This document shows, one piece after another, positions 50,561 through 63,492 of a stretch of DNA of 64,000 nucleotides (its first letter is position 1; each line of letters begins with the position of its first letter). A model generated the notes under the pieces. The model did no database searches. It had not been told where the DNA came from and was given only the letters and a program-made list of their open reading frames with translations. The translations under genes were made by a program, and so were the position numbers. Origin of the DNA: Circinella minor (lineage: Eukaryota > Mucoromycota > Mucoromycetes > Mucorales > Lichtheimiaceae); the NCBI GenBank assembly GCA_016758965.1, contig JAEPRB010000012.1, forward strand, positions 62,001 through 126,000, written 5' to 3'.

Positions 50561-52536
50561 CTATATTCCTAAAGCTGCTGCAACCACAAGATAACCGTTT
50601 AATCCGATAAGTAATAAAGAAATCAAAACTGCGATAATCATTGTTATCCAATCATTAGTATAAAGAAGAGGTTGGGGTAGTTCATCAAGAACGACTGGAC
50701 TTGTTGTAGTAATAGAAGATGTATCTGGCTTAATCATTGTTGGGTTATTTTCATTTGTTTTTCCATCCAATCCCAAATGTGGGAAAAACTTTTGTTTGGT
50801 AGGCTGCCACCACGAGGGACGCCATGATGGTATCCTGGGGAATAATTTATCAATCCATGATACAGTAGCTTGTGCTCGCTCCGCTGCCTTCTCATTTTCA
50901 TTGACTACCAAGTCGACCTTCATAACTTTTTTCCAAGACGTAAAAATTACTAATGGAACTACAGCAAATGGGAGTTGAACACTCAGTGCGACTTGACTAC
51001 CCACTAAAAGTTGACTAAGACCTGATCGGCCAGCAATACAAGCTGCCACGAGGGCGGGCACGATGGCCACCAGACGCGTCACAACACGACGTACCCAAGG
51101 CCGCGTGCTCATTCCCAAAAATCCAGACATTACAACTTGACCAGCCAGTGTGGCAGTAATAGTAGAAGATTGACCTGCACATAATAATGCTAAAGCGAAA
51201 ATAACACCCGCTGCTGGACTTAAGTAACGCGATAATAAATCATGAGCATCAAATAAATCTGAAACTGCATGTTGTTGATTTTCTGGTGCATAGTAAAAGT
51301 TGGAAGCAGCAACAATCAAAATAGCCGAGTTGACATAAAATGCAAATAACAAAGCAACCACCAAATCTATAAAGTTGTATAAAAGATTATCTTTAAGAGA
51401 TGATTTCAAATATTTACGTAAACCGTCCAAATCGAATTGTTTCTTATCCATAGTGGTAGAAGTTGTGTTGGGCGTGGTTTCCATGGGAATGTTTGCTTCC
51501 ATTGATTCCGATTTTTCGAGTTCGTTGTTCAAAAGTGTGAATTTTCGTGCAACCGAGCTGAGAATCCATTGTTGATTGTCGTCATCGATAGTTTCAGCTC
51601 TTGGGCGTTTGGCACGCCATTCTCGACAACGTGATTGAATGATAAAACCATGAAGGTACAGATTATGAGGCATCACTATAATTTGTTTGATACAAAAAAA
51701 AACCAAAAAAAAAAATTGTTAAAATATTTTAACTTTTTAGAAAAACTTATATTTATTGTGGCATATACATTACCTGTCGCACCAATAATACCGATTGCGA
51801 CATAGAGACTTGCCGTATCGGTAAAAATTTCCTTGGTAGGCTTATAACCTTTGACGACATCGATCGGATTGATTTCGGAGTACGCGAGAATAATGCTTAA
51901 ACAAACACCGACAGCTAATACAAGCATCATGACAAAAGTTTCAAATAATCTGATAACACGCAACGATGCAGTTTCTGTACCCGAATCTGGATCAGCATGA
52001 TCTTCACTGTAAAAGAGTAGAATAATAAATACATCGGCAGCAGTAATAGCGACACCAGCAGGTAAAGGTAATTCTGGAATAAGCAAATTTAGGGCAATAG
52101 CACTACCAATGACTTCGGCCATATCTGTTGCAATAATAGCAAGTTCGGCCAATACATAAAGAAACAAATTGAGGTATTTTGGGAAATAACGTCGTGATGC
52201 ACTCGCAAGATCGTAACCAGATACAACACCCAATCGAATGGTCAAGTTTTGTAAAAAGACGGCAATGACATTGGATAATAAAATAATAAATAAAAGACGG
52301 TATCCAAATTGGGATCCACCTTCCATGTCTGTGGCCCAATTACCTGGATCCAAACTGATTATTATCGGGTTTTGAAGCGTGTTGTTTAGAATGACTTTTT
52401 ATGGGATGAACATGCATATTTTGATGAAAATAAATAAAGAAACTTACTATCCAACTGCAATCATAAACCCAGGTCCAATAAATTTGGAAAGTTTACGAAT
52501 AAATTTCGCTACTCTTCCAAACGCATACGCCAGCAT
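50561..52536 (-). CDS. NRAMP-family divalent metal transporter
   Basis: Three exons (52536-52448, 52354-51774, 51675-50561) give 594 residues. TM1 carries the metal-binding DPGN (32-35) and TM6 the MPHNLYLHG motif (225 onward), in which Met and the preceding residues complete the site. Other family blocks are LAELAIIATDMAEVIGSAIA and LALLCAGQSSTITATLAGQ. A cytosolic loop of about 80 residues rich in charged residues follows MPHN. The hydrophilic region before the last helix contains a WWQPTK segment. NRAMP (Smf) proteins move Mn2+, Fe2+ and related ions with protons at the plasma membrane, endosome or vacuole. Which membrane cannot be told. The exon-2 splice falls exactly inside the Gly-Tyr codon pair before LDPGN. 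Confidence 0.95.
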
Positions 52537-54382
52537 GGTAAAAAAAAAATAAGCAAAGAAGTAAGATGAATGACAGTATTATCCAAAAATTTTATTGTTG
52601 TCTGGGGCAGAAGGGGGGAAACGGGGGGGAGTTAAGAAGCAAAGAGGGGAAAAGAATGAAGGGAAAGAAAGAGAAGGTTCCTGAAAAAAATAAATAAATT
52701 AATAGTTGCTTTTGCTACTGATGTAACTGTATTTATTATTCCACTTCCGCAACACTACCCGATTTGCCTTAAGCTTTCTTCGGAGGCTTATTCAAGTTTT
52801 TTGTTTTCTTTCTTCGAAATGGTATGAAATGTTAAATAAATAAAAAGAAGAAAGGTACAAAATGGTGAATTTACAGAAAAAAGAAATGGAGAAAATAACA
52901 AGACCAGTTTTTTTTTTTTAATTAATATAGAAAGCAATCTAAATGAAGAATTTTATTTATTTATTTTATCTTTTGCTGGATATATAGAGCGTTGTGAAAG
53001 AAGCCGAATAATCTTTTTATTTCTACTATACTACACATGATATCTCGGGGAGGGGTATATCTGTATCATATAAAATTTTTAGGCAAATATAACTATTTGC
53101 ATAACTGAAACATGTTAGAAAAAGAAACCTGTTTTTATGGCGGTGGTGCGCAAAAACAATAAATTTTGCAGATGTTGCTTCCGCTCAATCTTGATCTGTA
53201 ATGAGTAAAAGCCCAGAACAAAGCGGCAAAAAGGATTTGATTTATCAATATTACACCATATAGTAAAGCGGTTGACATCCAAAAAAAGGGGGGGGGCAAA
53301 TGATTATAATAAAGCAGATATGCTTGCCAAATCAGCTATATTACTGTGACTAATAGATCGATAAACATTTGAAACTTTATAATAACAACACGAGTTATAT
53401 TGAATATTTATTTATTTATTTTTGAGGTGAGCAATAACATTCTTATAGAGCGGCCATAACTATACATAAAATTCATTATTTATGGCAAGGAGGATAAAAG
53501 GAATAACTTACCACTCTTTTGGTGATTGTGCTATTTATAAAGAAGTCGACTAAGTATGAACCGCGGGTTAGACATTAATACATGTGATTATCAACTCATG
53601 AAGAAAACGAAATGAAACATGATCGATGATACTAAAGCTATACAGCATGTACAAATTATATTAAGCTTCTTCATACGTAAACACAAAGTTTTGTACAAAA
53701 ACGTAGATGTATTAAACGAAAACGAAGAATATAATGAATATATAAGCCTGTCTATATAAAATGAAAACATGTGCCTATCTATTTTAATTCACAAAAAGAA
53801 AGTTTATGAAGGTGCATTTATTTATGAATGGTCTTCATAGAATACCAAGAAGACTAAAATTTTCTTTTAATTAAAATGATTGACAATCCAGAAAATTCTA
53901 TTTATTTATTTTTGGCACCCATTGAATCGGTCTGAAAAAGAAGTTGCTGGAAATTTTTTGTTCTAAACCAAATTGCTAAGTATGTTCCCAGACTTGTGTA
54001 CACAACTTATAAATGATTATCACCACTCCAGTATGTGCGTACACAATATCTTTTGCTGCATCATTAAAAAAAGAACTTCTTTTCCATATTCAGTAGCAAC
54101 CGATTTTATGATAGCATATACTCAATCCATACCTAAAAAAGATCTTTGTGTAACCAATGCACATCACATCACACCACACCACCAATAACCTGGGAAGAAA
54201 AAATGATGACTTTATAAACAATAACATGTATTGGAGTTTTATTATGTATTTTTTGATAATAGGAATAATATGTACAGTATAGAAATTATATAAACAACAA
54301 ATGAAAGAAATGATTCTCTAGTGATGATAATATATTACGAAACAACAAGAAAAAAAAAACAAATCTTCTATGGTGTATTATG
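52537..54382. other. intergenic stretch of about 1.85 kb
   Basis: AT-rich DNA with G/A-rich patches near 52610-52680 and 53285-53300. It holds the NRAMP promoter at the left and the 3' flank of the next permease at the right. Frames on both strands are short and without recognisable motifs. Confidence 0.5.
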
Positions 54383-56504
54383 TCAACATTTAGACAATAA
54401 TGAACCACGAGTCAGTCGATATTTTAAAAATAAACAAATAAGTGCACCAGTTACATAGACAGTACCATCAAACATTTGTATTGAAAGATATCCATGACTT
54501 TCTTGAAGAGCCGCCATAATAGGGGTGCCCATCGCCGAAATGGCACTGAAAATAAATACCATAGATAATCCAGAAGAAAGCATATTCATACCAATCACAT
54601 TGGCTGTAATGGGAGCCGCCTATTTACCAATAAGAGTAGATAGAGTTAACACAGATCATAACTTAATTTCATCAAAAAAAAATTCATATAATAACATTTA
54701 TTATCATTATAATGTTGTCCTTACCAAAGTATAATACATTCCCGATGTGATACCCCAAAGAATACAAAAAACCAATAGAACATTATATGAAGTAGCAAAA
54801 GGCCAAATAACAAATGAAAATATACCAGCCAACGCAGAAACCGTAATAAACATATTTAATTGACCTATCTTATCAGCCAGAAAGCCGAATACAATACGAC
54901 CAACAGCATTCATAGCACATACAATGGCGAGTAAATTTGAACTGTCTTGGGGTGTTAAATTAATATCGGCAGCATATTCTTATAACAGAAAAAAAAAAGA
55001 ATTGAGGTAAGTATACAGGTTATCAGCAATAATAACAACACAAAGTTAATTCAATCAAAAACATTTTGCAACTTACTTGGTAAATAAAACATGGGGCCCA
55101 AGTAGCCCATGAGAGCAATCACAGAACCCATTAGCCAAATATTGAAATCAGTCTTTTTAAACAATGATAATTGGATTGGTGATTTGATAGGTTGGTTTCT
55201 AATATAAGCATTGGGAAGACGATCTTTTACAAGAATTGTCCCTACAGCACAAAGTCCCAAACAAAAAAAGCCAACGATTCTGTATGACCATGTTAAACCA
55301 TATTTTGTAATTAAATAATTGACCTAATAATATTTTATAGTGAAAAAATTAGTCAATACACAATCAAACATAGCCTTTGAAACACAATCAGAAATTAATA
55401 GTATAATCTATACTCACCATTGGACTTAAACCTAACCCACCTAGTCCAGATCCACATGAACTAATACCCATAGCAGTTGCTCGTCGTGTCGTAAACCTTA
55501 AATAAATACATATAAATCCAATGTTACTATTAAATGTAAATCACAATTAAAAGTCGTTTTTATTATGTCAAATATACAAACCATTGTGGAATTACCGAAG
55601 ATACGGACTAGATAAAAATAATGAAAATAATAACAACATTTATAAGTTATCTGTAAAAGTCATCGTAAATATATATTACGTAACAACATCTAGGAAGTAA
55701 ATGTTTTTTCCCCGTTGTTCTTCCTACCATATAAAGAAACGAACACCCAAAACCGAATAATACACCTTGTGTCAGATAAAGATGCCACACTTCTGTAGTG
55801 AATGATGCTAACATTAATCCAAGGCACATCAATATACTTCCTAAAGCGTAATTGAATTTTGTCCCAAATTTAGCAAGCATAATACTGACAGGAGTAAATA
55901 GATTCAAAGTAACATTCATGACAGAACCAACCGCCATAAGTTCCAATGTGCTTGCTTTCCCTTTTAATATAGATGTTGCAAATGCTTGTGAGAAGATTCC
56001 ATAGACGTTACTAATTCCGAAGATGAAAAAATTGGCACAGAACCCAGCAATTGCCACCGCCCTATTTTATGTATACAAGGATGTTAATAACGTGAGCAAG
56101 TGGGAATCGTATAATTAATATAAATACCATCCATAACCACCGTCTGGAATATCATCCTGTATATGTTTAGGTAATGGTTCAATAATACTCGCTTCATCCA
56201 ATGCTATGGAAGAAGATGATATAGTTATTATTATGATGGGCAGTCAAATTTTTGAATTCTTCGTCACCATTTTTCTCCAACGTAAAAATAAGATATATTA
56301 CATCTAGAATAAAAAAAAAAACTCACTAGAATAAACTTTCTCCAACGAGGTTGGATTATCAATATCTTTATCAAGATTCTGATTATTATATGATTGTTGT
56401 CGTTTTTCACTCAATGTAAATGAATATTGCTTTTCGAGATCCACAATTGGACTACTATAGTCAGATGTCAGTGTTAATTCGTTGTCATGCTTGTTTAGCT
56501 CCAT
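54383..56504 (-). CDS. monocarboxylate-transporter-type MFS permease, copy 1
   Basis: Eight exons (56504-56327, 56203-56128, 56061-55728, 55607-55582, 55496-55418, 55323-55077, 54978-54725, 54619-54383) give 476 residues. After about 75 hydrophilic residues comes IPDGGYGWAVAIAGFCANFF, the DGGYGW entry motif of MCT-like transporters. Twelve membrane segments follow in two halves, separated by a loop with VKDRLPNAYIRNQPIKSP. The motif AMGISSCGSGLGGL lies in helix 5. Fungal relatives (Mch family) are plasma membrane or vacuolar transporters, some of them for riboflavin or aromatic acids. The substrate is unknown. It has a tandem paralogue at 58387-60824 with the same exon plan. Confidence 0.88.
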
Positions 56505-58386
56505 TAATGTGATGGGTATGCTTGTTGTTTATATATATCTGTTTGTAATTATTGTTACTGAGAATGATAATAATAAAATATAGAAGGAAGAATTGGGAAA
56601 AAGCGGTAGTTAATTGAAACTTGCGTTTTTATTTTTTTTTATTTTTGATAACAGATTTACCACCAAACGTTAATTGTTATCGTAGTTACAAAACATTACA
56701 CAAAGATTGGTACGGGAAAGCTCTACCGATCCAAAAAAAAAAAAAAAACTCAGATAAAGAACATTAAGCTTCCGAAGGATCCGATGCGCCGGCCTAAACA
56801 ATAACCGTTTTTGACGACGTTGTAGTAGTAAAATCCCTATTATTTTGTTAAAAGGCATAGTAAATAAAAACTGTTTTAAAATCAAGGTTATCTGAATGAT
56901 AGATCGACACAATGTCAGTTGTGATCACATGTTCGATTCTTGCATAGGAAAAAAGAGAAGTTTCTTAAATGTGGGAATAATTGTACATTCTTTCACTTTT
57001 GTGAAAAAAAGACCCAACTTTAGAATTTCTTCTTGTAAAGAGTTAGTAACTATATATCACATTATTGTGCAGTTAAATAATGAATACGTATACAACCTTT
57101 TTTGAAAAAAAAAAACATCAATGACTTTACATTTGGTAAGTATAGTTTCCCGGCTGTCCTCAGTTGATCACAGCATTTGTTAATATATTTTTCTTAGGAA
57201 GCACCGATTTTGGTACAGCACATTACTAAGTCTGTAATAAAACATTATTATAGGCTAACTCACCAATTATTTTATATAAAAAAAATGAATGTCGCACACG
57301 TCATATCATTTCTTTGCTTTTTTTTTTCCCGCTAAACAAAATTTTGCATAAATACCTCTTATGGTAAAAATGCCTTAAAATTAAAGTTTATGTAACACAA
57401 AAAGACTCTCAATAAGCAATTGCTGTGGGGAAACAGGAAGTTAAACAAAGTTTGTTTGTATTAAACAATCTAAATTAACTGTATAAGTTCATAATATGTA
57501 CATGATAAAAAATTTAAAAGATGAGTGTGGAAACTTTTATTCCCATCCTATCGTCTTTATGGAATAATATACCAAGTAATGAAATAATAACATATACCAG
57601 CTAGGTGGAAAATAAAAAGGAAACATGTGTAAAAATAGTCATAATACCTTAAATTTATACATAAACCGTTAGTATATTGACATCAAATAAATACATACGT
57701 ATGATATCCTACAACTGCAACCAACCTGACAATAAAAAGGATAGATAACCCCAAACCTTAGCCTTTCCATCCCAACGACAGTTGCTATTATAAGTACCGT
57801 CAAGGATCGAGAAAAAACGTGTACATTGTTTAATATTTAATACAATCTACCTTACGCACCGACTTACAAAGAAATTAAAGCAAAAGAAAATAACTCGAGA
57901 AAAGCCACCATTAATACCATAACATATTCTAGCCTCTGGAGTCCACAGGGCACAATAAAGTAACATATATCATATGTACGTACTAGCGATTGGTTATATC
58001 ACAAACGAAAACGATTCGAGTAATAATGAGAAACTTATAATTATCTTGAGTCTTCCTATTTATTACCAATAACACCTAGTCTAACACAGGCCGATGCCAT
58101 TGATCGCACATAGAATATCGAGAATCTCTCGGACTGAGACAGATACAGGCAGCATATTCTACACAAAATTAACATTTAATGGGTAGTATCTAAAGTTTCA
58201 TAAATAATAGGTCCTTCTGAATAGAATGTGTTTTTTTTATTACCACACTTCACCTTTTATCTATATTTATCGATTCATTGTATCTGAAACACTGCACAGA
58301 CAAATGGCATTTACATATACTGAAATAAAGTTTATTGGTATACAATATTTACTACTACATTTTACGGAACCAGTAACATTCCTTTT
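56505..58386. other. spacer between the tandem permeases
   Basis: About 1.9 kb of AT-rich DNA. It contains the promoter of copy 1 at its left and the 3' flank of copy 2 at its right. No trace of a third permease copy or of a mobile element was recognised. Confidence 0.5.
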
Positions 58387-60824
58387 TCAACACCTGGCAA
58401 GCATATTACCATTGGCTACTCGATATTTGAGATATAAGCATATCAATGCTCCACATATGTAGACAGATCCATTAAACATTTGGATCCCAATATATCCATT
58501 ACCCGGTGTTGCCTCTTGAATTGCTGCACAAATAGGGGCACCCATCGCAGCAATGGCACTAAGAAAAAAGGTCATCGTTAATCCAGGAGCAAGCTTATCC
58601 ATACCCACTACACTGGCTGTAATAGGAGCAGCCTACAAAAATATGTAATTAATAAAAATTATAGTAATCATAACATTATACAGGAATAAATTTCAAAATT
58701 ATGTGAATCATTAGTTAGGAGAGCCGAATTTATAGTAGTAATTTTAACGTACCAAAGCATAATACAGCCCAGATGTTAAACCCCAAAGAACACAGTATAC
58801 TAATAGAATATTGAACGAAGTTGCAAATGGCCAGATAGTATAAGAAAAGATTCCAGATAAAATCGAAGTAATAATGAACATATTCAGCCTTCCGATTTTA
58901 TCACCAGCATAGCCCAATCCAAGGCGGCCAACAGCACCCATGGCTGATAGAATAGAAAGTAGATTACTGGAATCAGTAGGATCTAGTCCAATATGGGCAG
59001 CATATTCTTTTATATACGCGATAAAGAAGTATAATAAAAAAATATTATAATAAAAAGTAAATCCTCTTTTACAATCTTTAAAGCTATGTTCACGCTCCTT
59101 TTTTTTCCTTACTTACTTGGAAGGTAGAAGAGAGGTGCTAAGTATCCCAATAATGAAATAACAGATCCAACTAACCATATATCAAAATTTGGCATTTTTA
59201 ATAGAGAGAATTGAAATGGTGACTTGATAGGTTGTTTTTTGACATAAGACCGGGGCAATCTGTCTTTCATCAGAATGGTTCCCAAAGCACACACGCCTAA
59301 TGAAAAGAATCCAAGAATGATATGTGCCCAATGTATTCCGTATTTTTCGATCAGTGAATTTGCCTATTCTATGCAATAAAGTTGGAATAAGTGATTAACA
59401 TACTTATCGTGCAATCTTAGTTTGAATATAAAATTTTGCTTTAGTTTGATTATTTACCAACGGACTTATAGCGAGACCACCCAATCCTTATCACGAAATT
59501 GGCAAAAATTAAAAGATAAACATTAGAACAAACATATTATCTTTATGTACCGTTTTCTTTGACATAGACCTCGCCCCCCATTATTTACCCGTTCCCGCTG
59601 AGCAAATACCCATTGCTGTAGCCCGTCGTGTGGTAAACCTTTTTTTTAGTAACAACGAGATAATAAACAGTTTTAATTGACATTGTTGTAATTTACCTCA
59701 GTTTTTTGACATACTAACCATTGTGGAATTACTGTAGCAATTGACTACACTTACATAAAATATTACAGTTAGTATCAGATCATGTATTGTATGTCGGTAA
59801 AATTAATATTACACGCAAATAAGGTAATTATTTGACTGTGTTCTTTTGACTCACCATGTAGAGAAATGAACATCCAAAACCAAAGAGTACGCCTTGTGTT
59901 AAATATAGATGCCAAACTTCTGTACTCAAACTAGCTAAAAATAAGCCAAGGGATGTAAAAATAGCCCCCAGTCCATAATTAAAACGTGTACCAAGTCTAG
60001 CTAATAATACAGTAAGAGGCGAAAAAACGTTTAAGCTGACATTGATAACTGATCCAACTGTCATCAATTCGAGCGTGGTCGCTTTGCCTTGTAAAGTGGA
60101 TGTTGCATAAGCATAAGAGAAAATACCGTAAGAAGTCACTATTCCAAACATAACAAAATAAGCAAGAAATCCAGCAAATGCAATGGCCCTACAGTAATTG
60201 ATGGTTATGTATATGTAATGAATGGTATATACATTAGAAGCTATAATTATGAATAATTATTATATGTATTCTTCTCTTCCTATGATAAAAAGATTATGCT
60301 ATGGATAATGTATATACCATTATAATTACCATCCATAGCCTCCGTCTGGAATATTATTACATACATCTTTTGGTAGTGCTTCAACGACACTCGCTTGATC
60401 TGCATCTATATCCGTACAGAAATAAATTTAACCAATTATACAAAGGAATAAAAAAAAGAGCTCAAAGTAAATAAACAATCAAATACTTACTAGTTTGAAC
60501 TCTTTCTATGGCATTTTCTATTTCAACGCCATTATTATTGTTATCATTATTGTTATCGTTAGTACTATTTTGATTTGCAACAGTTGGATTTGATGGTTTC
60601 TCGCTTTCATCGCCTCTCAAATTTCTTAAATTGATCGAATTTTTTCTCGTCTGTTGTCCAACAATAGTAGCATCATTACCGCTTTCTGCTTCGGACTCTT
60701 CTTGTGGGCTGTTCATAATTTTTCTGTTCTGGAAAAAGAAGACAAAAAGGGGCGAACCAAATTGTTCGTTTATCTTTATCTTAGCTACTGTTTTATTTCT
60801 CGGAGAATTTAATGTGGAATCCAT
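58387..60824 (-). CDS. monocarboxylate-transporter-type MFS permease, copy 2
   Basis: Nine exons (60824-60491, 60405-60330, 60188-59855, 59744-59719, 59638-59589, 59486-59458, 59363-59117, 59006-58753, 58632-58387) give up to 531 residues. It shares with copy 1 the IPDGGYGWAIAFAGF entry motif, HLYLTQGVLFGFGCSFLYM, FTTRRATAMGI and QPIKSPFQFSL. The internal exons 76, 334, 26, 247 and 254 nt are identical in length. The N-terminus is longer and Asn-rich. A second ATG (KIMNSPQEESE, near 60716) could be the real start. Copy 1's 79-nt exon is here split 50+29 by an extra intron (59487-59588). Same expected role as copy 1 with an unknown substrate. Confidence 0.87.
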
Positions 60825-61646
60825 TTTTCAATTTAATTTTAGACATTAGCATTGCTCTTTCGCTCCATAATGTCTGTTTCGAACTCGCTTTTAGAATTTC
60901 CTTTCATCTCAGTTTACCTTATTGTGTGATGTTCATATGAATGATGCATTAATGACTAAACCTTTTAATAAGCTTGACCTTGATTCTTATATCCGTTACA
61001 TTTTACACAAAAAATTGTTCTAAGTTTTTATATGTCATCGTATGAGTTTCGATATCTTTCATAACACTACATTACATTTAAAACAAGCCGAAACGAATAG
61101 TAAAAAAAGTATATATAGTTATGTTGACTTCAAACGCCATCATACGTTATGAGTACATAAAGATAAAAGCTACATACAATATGTAAAAGCATCATCATAT
61201 TTTTTATTAGAGCAGCTATCTGGTTTTATATCAATTTATCCCCCTCTTTTTATAATAGATTTTCTTTTTTTATGAAAGCCTAGTACTTCTTTGCTAAATA
61301 AGGTACAAAAAATCACTATTTTATCTTTCGTCTTTTATATGTTTTACTGGCCTAATGGTGATATTGGTTACGTACTACACCTAAATGTACATAATTACTC
61401 TATTTATGGATAAGATTATTTATCGTATTTATTCTCTTGATAGCAAATTGAATCGATTCATTACCGTTTTTCTTTGATAGTGGTAGATCCATCTTACACT
61501 AATTGATTTACATCAGCTGCTTTTCTTGCCTTTTAAAAGGTTTTGATGACGTCATGGGTAAATTATATTAACGAAACGTTAATCTCAACAAAGCACCCAG
61601 GCTTGGGAACCACATCCTTATAGTACATCAACAACCTGCTGCAAAA
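60825..61646. other. permease promoter region and flank of the inverted-repeat element
   Basis: AT-rich DNA. A perfect TGACGTCA palindrome (the CRE/ATF site) is at 61547-61554, about 0.7 kb upstream of permease copy 2 and about 90 bp from the element. No gene seen. Confidence 0.5.
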
Positions 61647-62329
61647 CACCATGGGAAATTTTCGCGAGGTCCGCGAGGTTCGCGAGGTTCGCGAGGATTG
61701 TTGTGACACAAATTTCCCAATATGAGCTAGCTTCGCGAGATTCGCGAGGTTCGCGAGGTTCGCGGGGGCTAGTGTAACAATTATGAGGGAAAAAAAATTA
61801 TTTGGAATTTTGTGTAATGCTGATTAAATATAAAGCCGAGATTCGCGAGGTTCGCGAGGGCTAAGTGTAACAATAATCAGCAAAGTGTTCTTTATTTGGA
61901 AATTTGTGAAATGTTGACTTAGGCTAAGAACAAATATAAATGATAATAATAGATAATAATAGAAGAAAAAAACTTTTTATTCGAAAGCTGGTCTTTTTTT
62001 CTTCTGTACTTACTCTCTCTCCTTTTATTCTTTTTTTTTTTGTTTACTTTAAACATCACGAATGTTTCCAAGAGTAATATCATCAGTTATCATCAGGATT
62101 CATAAGACCTGAGTAGCCCAGTATATTCTTACACCCAGTCACAACAAACTTCTCCCTTGCACTTGTTTTTTGGTCATAGGTGGGTTCTATATTTCGGGCG
62201 CACTCCCATGCCATACTCTGTCATCTGCAGATTTGTATAAAGCTTTACTAAACATAGTTGTCGTCGATCCTTATTAAGATATCAAAAAGTGAGTATATTT
62301 TATTAAAATATATTGTAGATTCTAGATGA

Positions 62330-62470
62330 AATGTACCATTGTAAGCATGCTTGAAGAATAACATTAGTTGACCAAAATTGAAAGCTGGCCTACCATGACG
62401 TACTCTAATGGGGAGTATCGGCTTTACCAATGTGTTCAGCTCTCGTGCCGTTCCAGGTATTAGTTTTGAA
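62330..62470 (-). pseudogene. coding-like fragment inside the inverted-repeat element
   Basis: The minus strand reads PGTARELNTLVKPILPIRVR then HGRPAFNFGQLMLFFKHAYN and GTFHLES. This has ordinary protein composition, unlike the surrounding low-complexity frames. No family recognised. It could be part of a decayed transposase or of a captured host gene. Confidence 0.35.
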
Positions 62471-62929
62471 TAAATGTTTTGTACCTCGAATACTGGGATT
62501 TCGTATGCTATTTACCCCGCGGTTGTTATTAAATAGACTCTCTCAACATTTTTGAAAATAACGTAAAGTTTTATATAGTACAATAACATTCGATGGTTGT
62601 ATGGTGCCAATCCTATAGTTCAAGTACTTATGTGTTTTTTTGAGGACTCTTTACAAACATTGGTAAGTATGCTAAAATAAATGTATAGTTGTTGGTGATG
62701 TATTAATGTACTGATTGCACGTTCAGCAGAACGTGTGTTATAAAATTTTGGTGGTCTAGTTTCAAACATAGATCATGGATGTGTCGATGCTGACGTCGTT
62801 CTTCATATGGAAATGCTAAGTATGCATATTTCTACGGTAATGGATCAATTGTTATTTACGGACAGGCTTGGATATTTGATTATTATGGATCTACGAATTA
62901 ATGTTGATAATATATTTCTCGTCAAAATT

Positions 62930-63052
62930 CCATTGAAGAGCTAGTGTACATCCGATCACAAAGAGACATGGTCGCATCTACTTCCCCAGCAGAAGAATGG
63001 TTTTGTTCTACCGGCTGCTCGAATACCAAAGTAGGAACCACTGCCTGAAAGA
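62930..63052 (-). pseudogene. second coding-like fragment inside the element
   Basis: After a good acceptor (TTTCAG at about 63047-63052) the minus strand reads AVVPTLVFEQPVEQNHSSAG, EVDATMSLCDRMYTSSSMEF and a stop. It looks like a terminal exon of a gene on the same strand as the fragment at 62330-62470, but lies upstream of it in transcription order. No family recognised. Confidence 0.3.
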
Positions 63053-63492
63053 ACACGATCAGTCAACAGAACAGATGATACTAGCTTTTTCGTTCACATC
63101 CATTATGACAGGTATGTTAAAATAGATATAAATATGATCTTCGCAACACAACCTTTGTCCTACTCTTCCCCCTCCTTTGTAACTTGTTCAATACGGCAAA
63201 GAAGTAAACCAAAAGCCGATGTTCCAATCCACAATATTTAAATAAAAATCATTTCAATTATTATTTTCATAAATATGCAATTAGTATTTTTGACAGTATC
63301 AGATATTTGTTTGGATTGTATTATTTGTATACAACATCTAATAGCAGCGATTGAGATATAAATAGACTAATACTTCATTGGATTACATTTGGGAGTACAA
63401 ATGTCTAAATTAAGAACCTTCCTGCACTGAGTTATAATCCTATACCGCGAACCTCGCGAACCTCGCGAACCTCGCGAAAATTTCCCATGGTG

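Larger units (their letters stand above)
61647..63492. mobile_element. 1.85-kb element with 47-bp terminal inverted repeats and TTCGCGAGG arrays
   Basis: The left end (61647-61693) starts CACCATGGGAAATTTTCGCG and continues as repeated 9-mers TTCGCGAGG. The right end (63446-63492) is its reverse complement with one mismatch. Further arrays of the 9-mer lie inside the left end at about 61731-61770 and 61842-61862, each followed by GGGGGCTAGTGTAACAA- or GGGCTAAGTGTAACAA-like sequence, so the left side also holds a diverged direct repeat. Subterminal repeat arrays and CAC termini recall CACTA/EnSpm or KDZ-type DNA transposons, but no target-site duplication is obvious and no transposase was recognised. 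Minus-strand coding fragments inside are described separately. Confidence 0.7.
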
